Shown here: one piece after another, positions 1-7,759 of the stretch
Position numbering within the stretch: the first letter of the stretch is position 1
Layout: each line of letters opens with the position of its first letter
Assembly (NCBI GenBank): GCA_001784585.1
Contig: MFRN01000030.1
Coordinates: forward strand, 1 to 60,711
Origin: Candidatus Melainabacteria bacterium RIFCSPLOWO2_02_FULL_35_15
GTDB taxonomy: Bacteria > Cyanobacteriota > Vampirovibrionia > 2-02-FULL-35-15
Reading direction: 5' to 3'
DNA: 60,711 nucleotides
The notes under the pieces: model-generated
The model's input: the letters and a program-made list of their open reading frames with translations, nothing else
What the model was told of the DNA's origin: nothing
The model's database searches: none
Made by a program: the position numbers and the translations under genes

Positions 1-1
1 T

Positions 2-82
2 AAAAAGATAGAAGAAAACCATTTAGAGCCAATAGAATATACCCAATTCCTAATTCCTGGAATATTAGTAGGTAATCAATAG
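2..82 (+). CDS. Possible C-terminal end of an unidentified protein
   Basis: An open frame enters from the left edge and encodes 26 residues ending ...PGILVGNQ before a TAG that lies inside the left inverted repeat of the insertion sequence. If it is real, its last codons were supplied by the insertion. It overlaps the presumed original 3' end of the small secreted-peptide gene on the other strand. There is too little sequence to name a family, and chance is a fair alternative. Confidence 0.2.
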   Translation, partial: KKIEENHLEPIEYTQFLIPGILVGNQ

Positions 83-96
83 ACCTTTTGCGAAAG
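77..96 (+). repeat. Left terminal inverted repeat of the IS
   Basis: CAATAGACCTTTTGCGAAAG matches the reverse complement of the right end, CAATAGATCTCTTGCGAAAG, at 18 of 20 positions. The outer CAA may be flanking DNA that matches by chance, with TA as the target duplication. Confidence 0.85.
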
Positions 97-145
97 TCAG
101 CGTTATAGAAGGCCACTAAAAACTGAAGAAATAGTCTTTTTTAGC

Positions 146-972
146 ATGAGCATTACATACGAAAGACTATCCAAGAAACCTTTAACTTTTCAAAGATTAA
201 CAGGTACATCGATAAAAGATTTTGAAGCAATCTGTGGCAAAGTTGCTCCTTTATGGAAGCAATTACAAGATTCTAAGAAATTAGATGGTCGACCACCAAA
301 AATAGCGGGTCTTAGAAACCAACTATTAGCAATGATGATGTACTACAGAAGCTATGTTACCTATGAGTTTTTAGGATTCTTGTTTGGATTAGATCAATCC
401 AATGTCTGGAGAGCAGTTAATAAGTTAGAACCTTTAGTAATAAAAGTTATTTCGATTAAAAAAGATCGGACACTAACATCTGAAGAACTTTCTACACTAA
501 TCATAGATGCAACTGAACAAGCAATTAATAGACCTACAAAAGGTCAACGGAAATATTACAGTGGCAAAAAAAAGACCATACAATCAAGACAGAAATTAGA
601 ATTAATGACAAAGGAAAAATAATCGGAGCATCTAACCCTTACCCAGGAAAAACTCATGATTTAACTATCAGAAGAAAAGAAGATCCTATCCCCAGAGACT
701 CATTAGCATTAGTAGATAGTGGTTATCAAGGTTTACAAAAGAAACATCCAAAAACAAAATTACCAATTAAAAAGACAAAGAAAAGACCTCTCTCTAAAGA
801 AGATAAAAAATACAATCGTAAATTATCATCCATAAGAGTATTGGTTGAAAATACAATTTGCAAGATAAAAACTTTTCGGATTTTACAACAGCAATTTAGA
901 AACAGGAGGTGTAGATATGGGCTAATAATGCAAATTATTGTTGCAATCGTCAATCTGAAGATGGGATTTTGA
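146..972 (+). CDS. IS5-type DDE transposase made by -1 frameshifting
   Basis: The first frame (146-622) encodes 158 residues with an N-terminal helix-turn-helix region and the first catalytic Asp in LIIDATE. At 568-574 the heptamer A AAA AAG lies exactly in the phase needed for -1 slippage. The -1 frame then continues from GAC at 574 to a TGA at 970-972. It contains HTIKTEIRI, GKTHDLTI, the second Asp in ALVDSGYQG, the Glu in VRVLVENTICKIK-like context (RVLVENTICKIK) and the C-terminal FRNRRCRYGL block typical of IS5 transposases. The fused product would be about 275 residues and complete. Neither frame alone has the whole DDE triad. A simple inactivating frameshift is the alternative, but the precise slippery site argues for programmed frameshifting. 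Confidence 0.88.
568..574 (+). promoter_or_regulatory. A AAA AAG slippery heptamer for -1 frameshifting
   Basis: In the zero frame the bases read GGC AAA AAA AAG ACC. Slippage of both tRNAs by -1 on A-AAA-AAG places GAC CAT ACA next in frame, which starts the conserved second half of the transposase. I did not find a convincing stimulatory stem-loop by eye. Confidence 0.8.
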
Positions 973-1049
973 ACCATCTCAAATATTTAAATAAAAAATA
1001 CCCATCATTATGAAGGTGATATTTGATTTTAGTATTCCTTTTGTAGGTC

Positions 1050-1310
1050 TTAATAAAAATTACTCTGCTTTCGCAAGAGATCTATTGCATCAATTGGAAG
1101 TGGGATTTGGGTTACATTTGTAAATGATTCTCTGTGTAAAACATTTTTTATTATTTTTGAGAATCTTTTGTTTAATACTCTTTCATGACTGTGTTTGTGT
1201 CTCTCTTTAGCATAAGCTGAAATAGTAAATATGTTAAAAATGTTTGAAAAACAAAGTATAGAAAGCAGAGTGACTAAGAGTTTTCTTTGTAACTTTGTTC
1301 TTTTTTTCAT
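1050..1310 (-). CDS. Small secreted basic peptide with C-terminus replaced by the IS
   Basis: The gene encodes 86 residues. The first 34 look like a signal peptide: a KKRTKLQRK start, a hydrophobic core and a cleavage-like SAYA before KERHKHSHER. The rest is short and basic. From residue 77 on, the codons (DLLRKQSNFY) lie in the right end of the insertion sequence. If the target duplication is TA, the uninterrupted gene would have read IDAILITY and stopped, making an 80-residue product. The insertion therefore changed only the tail. I do not recognise a family. A 19-bp palindrome lies 62 bp upstream of the start. Confidence 0.5.
   Translation of the reverse strand: MKKRTKLQRKLLVTLLSILCFSNIFNIFTISAYAKERHKHSHERVLNKRFSKIIKNVLHRESFTNVTQIPLPIDAIDLLRKQSNFY
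1068..1087 (-). repeat. Right terminal inverted repeat of the IS
   Basis: This is the partner of the left repeat at 77-96 in inverted orientation. It lies inside the reading frame of the small secreted-peptide gene and supplies that gene's present C-terminal codons. Confidence 0.85.
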
Positions 1311-1371
1311 CAGGCATATGATTTAACCAAAAGATTTATTTTTTTTGTATCGGGAAAAGTATTAGGCTTGA

Positions 1372-1390
1372 ATGTAACCCCGGGTTACAT
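1372..1390. promoter_or_regulatory. 19-bp perfect palindrome, candidate operator
   Basis: ATGTAACCC, one C, then GGGTTACAT form a perfect inverted repeat with 9-bp arms. GTTACAT occurs again at 1393-1399, and GGGTTACAT again inside the small-peptide gene near 1110. The position between two divergent genes suits a regulator site, but no regulator is identified. Confidence 0.35.
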
Positions 1391-1574
1391 CCGTTACATA
1401 AGTCTCTGAAAACCATATGAAAAACAAAATATCTTTAAAAGTATGTAAAGTATTTCTCTAATCCTTTTGCTGTATTGATGATACTTTCAGTATCAAATCT
1501 TTTTATTTTTTTAATGTTTCTTGCTTCCAGTCAAAATAAGACTGTAGAGGTACTGCATATATATAACCTCTACA

Positions 1575-1617
1575 TAAGTTAGTCAAGTTAGACTTAGTAA
1601 CATAGCCAGGCAATAAC
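1575..1617 (+). repeat. 43-nt dispersed repeat, copy 1
   Basis: Starting TAAGTTAGTCA and ending in a CAATAAC block, it matches 50254-50296 without gaps at 38 of 43 positions. The central ACTTAGTAACATAGC is identical. Both copies lie 8-14 nt upstream of a TATAA motif and upstream of a plus-strand gene. Confidence 0.75.
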
Positions 1618-1625
1618 AAAACTGT

Positions 1626-1631
1626 TATAAT
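1626..1631 (+). promoter_or_regulatory. dapB -10 box with leaderless spacing
   Basis: A perfect TATAAT ends 6 nt before the dapB ATG at 1638, so transcription would be expected to start at or next to the A of the start codon. There is no Shine-Dalgarno sequence. A good -35 is not obvious; that stretch is occupied by the 43-nt repeat. Confidence 0.55.
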
Positions 1632-1637
1632 TTTTTC

Positions 1638-2450
1638 ATGCCAAAAAATATCAATGTATTGGTTTGTGGTGCAGCAGGAAAAATGGGTCAGTGCGTTATA
1701 AGAGCTGTTGATGCTGAAGCCGGATTTAAACTTGTCGGTGCAGTAGACAGATCAGAAAATCCAAATATCGGAAAAGATATTGGAATAATTTGCGGCATAA
1801 ATGAAACTGGAGTTAAATTATCGGGTGACTTAAAAGAAGCTATTACGAAAACAAATCCTGATGTAATGGTAGATTTTACAATGCCTGAAATTGTAATTGT
1901 AAATGCACAAACAGCTCTGAAATCCGGTGTCAGAGCAGTAATTGGAACGACAGGAATGACAAAAGATGATATAAGTGAACTCTCTAAAATATCCAAACAA
2001 AATCAGAGTGGGGCAATTGTCGCACCAAATTTTGCTCTCGGGGCTATTTTAATGATGAGGTTTGCAAAAGAAGCTTCGAGATATTTTTCTTGTGCAGAAA
2101 TCATTGAATACCATCACGATAAAAAACTTGATGCCCCAAGCGGTACATCTATAAAATCAGCAGAGCTTATGGCACAGTCCAGAAAAGAGTTTGGACGGGA
2201 CAGTGTTAAAGGAAAAGAAACTATAAAAGGTGCCCGCGGTTCTATAGCCGATGGAAATATTCATATCCATAGCATTAGACTGCCAGGAATAATTGCTAAT
2301 CAGGAAATAATAATGGGAATGCTCGGTCAGACTTTAACCATAAGACATGATACGTTTGATCGCACAGCATTTATGCCAGGGGTACTCATGGCAGTAAAAC
2401 AAGTAATGGAACTGGATCATCTGGTTTACGGGTTAGAGAATATTATTTAA
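1638..2450 (+). CDS. dapB: 4-hydroxy-tetrahydrodipicolinate reductase DapB
   Basis: DapB is the NAD(P)H-dependent reductase of lysine and diaminopimelate synthesis. The 270-residue length is normal. The N-terminus has the dinucleotide-binding loop GAAGKMG (residues 11-17), GTTG lies at 103-106, and the signature EYHHDKKLDAPSGTS spans 157-171 with the catalytic His-His and Lys. The stop codon overlaps the stop of the convergent binding-protein gene by 4 bp. No other lysine gene is adjacent. The ATG start is fixed by the conserved N-terminus and the promoter-like box just before it. Confidence 0.97.
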   Translation: MPKNINVLVCGAAGKMGQCVIRAVDAEAGFKLVGAVDRSENPNIGKDIGIICGINETGVKLSGDLKEAITKTNPDVMVDFTMPEIVIVNAQTALKSGVRAVIGTTGMTKDDISELSKISKQNQSGAIVAPNFALGAILMMRFAKEASRYFSCAEIIEYHHDKKLDAPSGTSIKSAELMAQSRKEFGRDSVKGKETIKGARGSIADGNIHIHSIRLPGIIANQEIIMGMLGQTLTIRHDTFDRTAFMPGVLMAVKQVMELDHLVYGLENII

Positions 2451-3586
2451 GGCACCGTTACAAACATTCCGTTTTTAACTACATAAATAGAAAACTTTGG
2501 ATCTATCAGATCACCCTTTTCATCAAATGAAATATTTCCTGTTAAACCCGGGAAATTTTTTGTCTCTCTGACTGCTTTTGCGATTTTATCAGGATTTTTT
2601 TCTTTTACTTTTTCAATTGCAGAAATTAAAATATTTGTAGCATCAAAAGAATTTGCCGAATATGAACCAAGCTCTCTTCCAAATTTATTTTTATAATCCT
2701 CAAGAAATTTTTTATCTTTTACCGCAGGCAGTGAAATAACCAAAGCTCTTTCACTGTGACCTTTTGCAGAGTTTATAAACTCCTGATCAAAGACTCCCTC
2801 ACTGCCCAGAAATGCACTGTTCAGCCCTGTATTTCTTAATTGTCTTAAAAACTTTGCAGCATCTCCGTATTCACCTACAAAAAATACGAGATCCGGCAAT
2901 TTTGTTTTTAAACTGTTTATCTCTTGTAAAAAATTATCTGTACCTACTTTATACATTTCATAAAAAACCACTTTGGTTTCTTTAGCTGAGTTTATTTGCC
3001 TGACAAATTCAGAAGCAAGACTTTCACCATAATCTCTGTTATTGTAGAGGACAGCAATCTTTTTAAAATTTCGGCTAAGTGCAAACCTGGCAGAGAGTTC
3101 CCCTTGTTGATCATCCCGACCAATAGTTCTGAAAACATAGCCCTTAACTGGTTTTCTCTCTGTAAAAAATGTGCTTGTTGAGCCCGGGGAAATTTCAGGA
3201 ATCATTGCTTTAGAATAAATTTCAGATGCTGGTATGGAAATATCGGAATTTAAATGCCCTATAACACCTAATACCATTTCATCCACTAAACTTCTTGCTC
3301 TCCATGTGCCTTCTCCTGCAAGACCTCCATCGTCCACAGTAATTAATTTGATTTTCTTGCCATTGATCCCACCTGATTGATTTTTTAAATCAACTGCCAG
3401 CTGTGAACCATTTACAATTGAAAATCCAAGCGCTTTATATGGTCCAAACTGCGGAGCTGCTACTGCTATTTTATAGGTGTCTTCATCTTTTGCCCGGGGA
3501 GAATTTTTTTGTGCTAATGAGCAACCGCTTAAAGAAAGACAAACAGTCAAAAGCAAGAGATAAAATAAATTATTTTTCATTTGCAA
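2447..3586 (-). CDS. LivK-type substrate-binding lipoprotein A
   Basis: This is a periplasmic binding protein of the branched-chain amino acid type (Peripla_BP_6), 379 residues. A lipoprotein signal ends LSGC with the lipidated Cys at residue 22. The body carries VAAPQFGPY, DDGGLAGEGT and GVIGHLNSDISIPASE. It is a close paralogue of the gene just upstream and overlaps its 3' end by 17 bp, so tandem duplication and cotranscription are likely. No permease or ATPase gene is nearby. The ligand is unknown; amino acids are the family's usual ligands. Confidence 0.9.
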   Translation of the reverse strand: MQMKNNLFYLLLLTVCLSLSGCSLAQKNSPRAKDEDTYKIAVAAPQFGPYKALGFSIVNGSQLAVDLKNQSGGINGKKIKLITVDDGGLAGEGTWRARSLVDEMVLGVIGHLNSDISIPASEIYSKAMIPEISPGSTSTFFTERKPVKGYVFRTIGRDDQQGELSARFALSRNFKKIAVLYNNRDYGESLASEFVRQINSAKETKVVFYEMYKVGTDNFLQEINSLKTKLPDLVFFVGEYGDAAKFLRQLRNTGLNSAFLGSEGVFDQEFINSAKGHSERALVISLPAVKDKKFLEDYKNKFGRELGSYSANSFDATNILISAIEKVKEKNPDKIAKAVRETKNFPGLTGNISFDEKGDLIDPKFSIYVVKNGMFVTVP

Positions 3587-4736
3587 TCACCTTGAATTTA
3601 CCATTTTCCACTTTACTTAAAACAAATCCCGGAGAAGTTAAGTCACCATTTTCATTAAATGAAATCAGGCCACTAACTCCTTTAAAGTTCATTGTAGAAG
3701 CTACTTCCCTGGCAATCTTTTCTCCATCCTGAACTTTTACTTTTCTTATAGCAGCAATTAAAATATTTGTCGCATCGTAAGAATTTGCAGCGTATCCTAA
3801 TGGTACTTTTTTAAACCTGTCAACATACTTGTCAATAAAACTTTTATCTGTAATTGGAGAAGGAGATATTACAACAGCTCCTTCTGTATTTTTCCCTCCG
3901 ATTTTTATAAACTCTTCATTATCAATTCCATCCCCGCCAATAAACCTGGTCATGCCAAGTCCGTATCTTGGAAAATCTTTTACTAAATTTCCTGCATCAT
4001 CCTGTTCGCCTGCCAGGAAGACAACATCTGGCTTATACGATGAAAGCTGGGAAATCAATGCTCCATAATCTTTTTTCCCTACTTCTATCATGTTATAGAA
4101 AACTATCTGTGGTTTTATTCTTGAATTTACGGTATTTTTTAATGACTTTGCAAACTCACCTGCCAAAAGCTTTCCATAAGCACGATCATTGTATAAAATA
4201 GCTACCCTTATTAATCCATGTTTTATAACATAATCAGCCAGAAGTTTTCCCTGAGTATCATCTCTTCCAATCGTTCTAAATACATAACCCATTGTCGCTA
4301 TTCTTTCCGTAAAATACGGGCTTGTGCTACCAGGGCTAATTTCAGGGATCATTGCACGCGCATAAAACTCAGACGCCGGGATTGAAATATCTGAGTTTAG
4401 ATGCCCGATAACTCCAAGAACCATTTCAGTTCTGGTCAAACGATAAGCAAAAAATGCTCCCTCTCCAACTAACCCGCCATCGTCTTCTTTAATTAAAACA
4501 ATTTTCTTTCTGTCAATTCCACCACTTGCATTAGCTTCTTCTACTGCAAGCTCAGCACCATTAATAATTGATTCCCCAAGATATAAGTACGGCCCGCTTT
4601 GCGGTGCAACAACTGCAATCTTATAAACTTCTTCTGACCGTGGAGGACTAAAACATCCCCACATTAAAAATAAGCTTAAAATTAAAATGAGCAAATTAAT
4701 TAACTGTTTCTTCACTTTTTTTTCCTTTTCATTCAA
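3570..4736 (-). CDS. LivK-type substrate-binding lipoprotein B
   Basis: This 388-residue binding protein of the Peripla_BP_6 type has a long charged N-terminus followed by a hydrophobic segment and lipobox MWGC (Cys28). It shares YKIAVVAPQSGPY, KEDDGGLVGEG and GVIGHLNSDISIPASE with the downstream paralogue. The start overlaps the stop of the PstS-like gene by 8 bp, so the three genes form a tight unit read leftwards. No transporter membrane components are in the window. Confidence 0.9.
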   Translation of the reverse strand: MNEKEKKVKKQLINLLILILSLFLMWGCFSPPRSEEVYKIAVVAPQSGPYLYLGESIINGAELAVEEANASGGIDRKKIVLIKEDDGGLVGEGAFFAYRLTRTEMVLGVIGHLNSDISIPASEFYARAMIPEISPGSTSPYFTERIATMGYVFRTIGRDDTQGKLLADYVIKHGLIRVAILYNDRAYGKLLAGEFAKSLKNTVNSRIKPQIVFYNMIEVGKKDYGALISQLSSYKPDVVFLAGEQDDAGNLVKDFPRYGLGMTRFIGGDGIDNEEFIKIGGKNTEGAVVISPSPITDKSFIDKYVDRFKKVPLGYAANSYDATNILIAAIRKVKVQDGEKIAREVASTMNFKGVSGLISFNENGDLTSPGFVLSKVENGKFKVIANEK

Positions 4737-5637
4737 TTGTCCCGCCTGGAATTTGTTTTTTGCCAGTCTTAATTCTATCTAACTCTTCAACTGTAGTGAT
4801 AAAACTAACAGGTAAAAAACCTTCCTGCACTACTATATCCTGCCCCTCCGGACTAAGTACATAATAAATATACGCTAATTCAAGGCCGGATGATCCTTTT
4901 CTAATGGCATAGTAAAGATCCCTGAAAAGAGGATAATTACTTTTATAAGCAGCAGCATAAGTAGGAGGAACTCCATCAATAAAAAGAGCTTTTACAGTAT
5001 TATCCAGATAACTAAAAGGCAGATAACCAATTGCATATTTAAAGTTTGCAATATTTGCCTTCATTTCAGAGCTTGAGTTTGTAACTACTGACATAAGTGT
5101 AATTAAATTACTGCCTGCCTTTTTATCTTTTGATTTTTCCATTACACGTTCTTCCAGCGCAGTTCTTGTTCCATTCCCTGATGAATCATTAATTAACTGA
5201 ATGGGTTTACTGAAGGGAGTTCCGAGCTCTTTCCAGTTTGTAATTTTGCCAGATAAAATACCTTGCAGCTGTTCGGTAGTAATATTTTTTATGGGATTTG
5301 ACGGATGAACAACAATTGCAAGCACATCATGAGCTATTGTAAACACTTTTAAGTTTTTACTTTCTTCATCTGTAAATGTTCTTGAGCTTGCTGCTATTTG
5401 TGCAATTCTGTTTAAAACTGCAATTGGACCAGCACTTGATCCTCCGCCCTGAACCAGGACTTCTACCCTGGTTTCTTTCCTATAATGTGTAGCAAGATGT
5501 TCTGATAAAGGAAGCATAGTCGTAGAACCTACTATAACTAATCGAGGATTTTTCGCATGGGACCGGGGAATAAAGCAAAAGAAGGTTAAAAGGCAATACA
5601 TCATTAAGCCATATTTTAAAATCTTTAAAAAATTCAT
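4729..5637 (-). CDS. PstS-like phosphate-binding protein
   Basis: This 302-residue periplasmic binding protein resembles the phosphate-binding PstS group: GSTTMLPLSEHLA near the mature N-terminus, QGGGSSAGP, and WKELGTPFSKPIQLINDSSGNGTR. An ordinary signal peptide ends near SHA (about residue 28), with no lipobox. It is first in the unit with the two LivK-like genes and is divergent from recN. No pstC, pstA or pstB follows. PBP-like proteins of this kind can also take part in sensing, so phosphate uptake is not certain. Confidence 0.85.
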   Translation of the reverse strand: MNFLKILKYGLMMYCLLTFFCFIPRSHAKNPRLVIVGSTTMLPLSEHLATHYRKETRVEVLVQGGGSSAGPIAVLNRIAQIAASSRTFTDEESKNLKVFTIAHDVLAIVVHPSNPIKNITTEQLQGILSGKITNWKELGTPFSKPIQLINDSSGNGTRTALEERVMEKSKDKKAGSNLITLMSVVTNSSSEMKANIANFKYAIGYLPFSYLDNTVKALFIDGVPPTYAAAYKSNYPLFRDLYYAIRKGSSGLELAYIYYVLSPEGQDIVVQEGFLPVSFITTVEELDRIKTGKKQIPGGTIE

Positions 5638-5669
5638 CGTATTACTCAGTCCTATTATAATAGATACTA

Positions 5670-7409
5670 ATGTTAACCCAGTTCACAATAACTAACTTTG
5701 CGATAATAGATCAAGTTGATTTGCTTTTTAAAGACAACTTTATTGTACTTACAGGAGAAACAGGTGCCGGTAAATCAATAATTGCAGATGCTATTGATTT
5801 TTTATTTGGTTCAAGAACAAATCCGGATCAAATCAAAACTGGTACAAGTAAAGCAGGTGTAGAGGGAATATTTCATGCAGGGGCATTACATGCAACACCA
5901 TTACAGGATTGGCTTGAAAAAAATGGTTTTGAAAATCCTGAAGATAAAAATATCTTAACTGTTTCCCGTGAATTAACTCCACAGGGATCAAAAGCAAGAA
6001 TAAACGGATCTTTAGCTAATGTCTCACATCTTTTATTTCTAAGGAGATACATTATCGATATTCACGAACAAAGTGAACATATAGAACTTTTAAAACCTGA
6101 AAAACAGTTAGACATACTGGATAGTTATGGGGACAGCTTACATGAAAAATTAATTAAGGAATATATAAAATCTTTTGAAGAATACCAATTAATAAAATCC
6201 AGGCTAAATAATCACCTGAATAATTCAGCAGAGCTGACAAAAAAACAAAATCTGCTTGAGTTCGAAGTAGAAGAAATAAAATCTGCCAAGATAAATGACA
6301 TACACGAAGAAGAAAACCTTCTGGCAAAAAGAGAAATTCTGCTGAATAAGAAAGACCTCATTGAAAATACAAGTTTGATTTATGAAATTATCAATGGAGA
6401 AAATACAGGCAATTTAATTTCCAGTTTATCCCAGATAAAAAAGCTTCTTGCAAATTCCCTGGAATTTGATAAGTCTTTTGAGCCTTATTTTACAACCATT
6501 GAAAACATAATTTCTGAGATAAAAGAACTCTCTTCTTTTGTAAACAATTATTCAGGGAGTGTTGACTGTAACGAAGGTGATTTGGATGAGATTGAAGACA
6601 GATTGGACCTTTTTTATGACTTAAAGAGAAAGTATGGGAAAACTTTAGCTGATATTCTGGAGTACTATAAAAAAATCCAAATGGAACTTAAAGGACTAAA
6701 ATCAATAAACATTTCACATCATGAGCTTGAACAATCCTTCAGGCAAAAAGACAAAGAAATAAATATTCTGGCTGAAAAATTAACCGGATCGCGTGAAAAA
6801 ATTACAAAAGATTTTGTGAACAAAATAAACGAAGAGCTTCAAACGCTTGGGTTTAAACATGCATTATTTGTGGTAGAGTTTACAGAATGTGAATTATCAC
6901 AAAACGGCAAAGAACAAATTCAGTTTTTATTTACTGCAAATCCCGATGAACCTCCAAAACCGTTATTAAAAGTAGCATCTGGCGGAGAGCTGTCAAGAAT
7001 AATGCTGGCAATTAAATCTATCATTTGCAAAGACGGGTCGCGACCTGTCCCTACAACGATGATTTTCGATGAAATCGACATGGGTGTTAGTGGTGAAATA
7101 GCGTCAAGCGTTGCCAAAAAACTTTATAAAATATCCCGGCAAAATCAGATCTTATGCATAACTCATCAGCCGATTATTTGTGCAATGGCTGATAATCATT
7201 TTATAATTGAAAAAAATGTAATTGATGAAATTACACATGTAACAGTAAGAGAAGTTTCACACAATGAAAAAGCAGAAGCCCTGGCTACATTATTAACTCC
7301 GGACAAAAAACGAAAAGATGGTATTACCGAAGATGCAAAATTGTTTGCAAGATCGCTTTTGGAGAATGCTAAACGTATTAAAGAGAAGGAATTAATCAGA
7401 ACAAATTAA
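5670..7409 (+). CDS. recN: DNA repair protein RecN
   Basis: RecN is an SMC-like ATPase for double-strand break repair. The 579-residue length fits the family. Walker A GETGAGKS is at 29-36 next to the RecN-type N-terminus FTITNFAIID. A long charged coiled-coil middle follows. The ABC signature ASGGELSRIMLAIKS and Walker B TTMIFDEIDMGVSGEIA are near the C-terminus, then CITHQPIICAMADNHF. A TATAAT at 5656-5661 lies 8 nt before the ATG, and I see no Shine-Dalgarno. It is divergent from the PstS-like gene. Confidence 0.97.
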   Translation: MLTQFTITNFAIIDQVDLLFKDNFIVLTGETGAGKSIIADAIDFLFGSRTNPDQIKTGTSKAGVEGIFHAGALHATPLQDWLEKNGFENPEDKNILTVSRELTPQGSKARINGSLANVSHLLFLRRYIIDIHEQSEHIELLKPEKQLDILDSYGDSLHEKLIKEYIKSFEEYQLIKSRLNNHLNNSAELTKKQNLLEFEVEEIKSAKINDIHEEENLLAKREILLNKKDLIENTSLIYEIINGENTGNLISSLSQIKKLLANSLEFDKSFEPYFTTIENIISEIKELSSFVNNYSGSVDCNEGDLDEIEDRLDLFYDLKRKYGKTLADILEYYKKIQMELKGLKSINISHHELEQSFRQKDKEINILAEKLTGSREKITKDFVNKINEELQTLGFKHALFVVEFTECELSQNGKEQIQFLFTANPDEPPKPLLKVASGGELSRIMLAIKSIICKDGSRPVPTTMIFDEIDMGVSGEIASSVAKKLYKISRQNQILCITHQPIICAMADNHFIIEKNVIDEITHVTVREVSHNEKAEALATLLTPDKKRKDGITEDAKLFARSLLENAKRIKEKELIRTN

Positions 7410-7759
7410 AAAACCCAAGCATAAATACTTTTTACAGTACAATGCTCGGATTTAATTATTATTCTTAAATATACAAAATCAAGCCATTGCTATTGGACTG
7501 ATTCCTTTAATCGCATCAGATGCAAGATTTAAAGCAGGGCCTTTTGGTAAAATCCCTTGTGTATTTCCAACAACTGATGCTGCTTGTTCTGCAACTCTGG
7601 GATTAAAAGCCAAATTTCTTGCAGCAGTAACTACTGCAGGTGTTGCTATTGTCATAGAATTTCCTTTCCCAAATTTTTCATTTGATATTTATACAAAGAT
7701 CGATTAAGAAAAAAGTTGACTTTAAGGCTCGGTTAAAGGAATTTTGATATTATATAAAA
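7410..7759. other. Region between recN and adk
   Basis: About 350 bases contain the small minus-strand gene at 7479-7655 and a promoter-like TATTAT 6 nt before adk. secY, which usually precedes adk in cyanobacteria-like gene orders, is absent. Confidence 0.6.
7479..7655 (-). CDS. 58-residue hypothetical protein
   Basis: This is a short frame with ATG at 7655 and TGA at 7479. The codons give MTIATPAVVTAARNL at the start and KGISPIAMA at the end, rich in Ala, Val and Pro, without signal peptide or cysteine. A good ribosome-binding sequence (GGGAAAGGAAATT) lies just before the ATG, and this is the best support that the gene is real. It is divergent from adk. I know no family. Confidence 0.5.
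   Translation of the reverse strand: MTIATPAVVTAARNLAFNPRVAEQAASVVGNTQGILPKGPALNLASDAIKGISPIAMA

Larger units (their letters stand above)
77..1087 (+). mobile_element. IS5-family-like insertion sequence, apparently complete
   Basis: A roughly 1.0 kb element is bounded by imperfect inverted repeats of 20 bp (77-96 and 1068-1087, 18 of 20 positions matching). It carries one transposase gene split over two frames. The ends are consistent with a TA target duplication, because TA sits at both junctions; the exact tip of the repeat is therefore uncertain by a few bases. Length, inverted repeats and transposase motifs fit the IS5 superfamily subgroup that uses two overlapping frames. Both ends and all three catalytic acidic residues are present, so it may still be active. 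Confidence 0.88.
1311..1637. other. Intergenic region between the small-peptide gene and dapB
   Basis: These 327 bases have no convincing gene. They hold a 19-bp palindrome (1372-1390), further GTTACAT half-sites, one copy of a 43-nt repeat (1575-1617) and the likely dapB -10 box (1626-1631). Confidence 0.7.

Noticed and set aside
726-977. Minus-strand frame inside the insertion sequence
   Set aside because: It is opposite the conserved second half of the transposase and has no family features.
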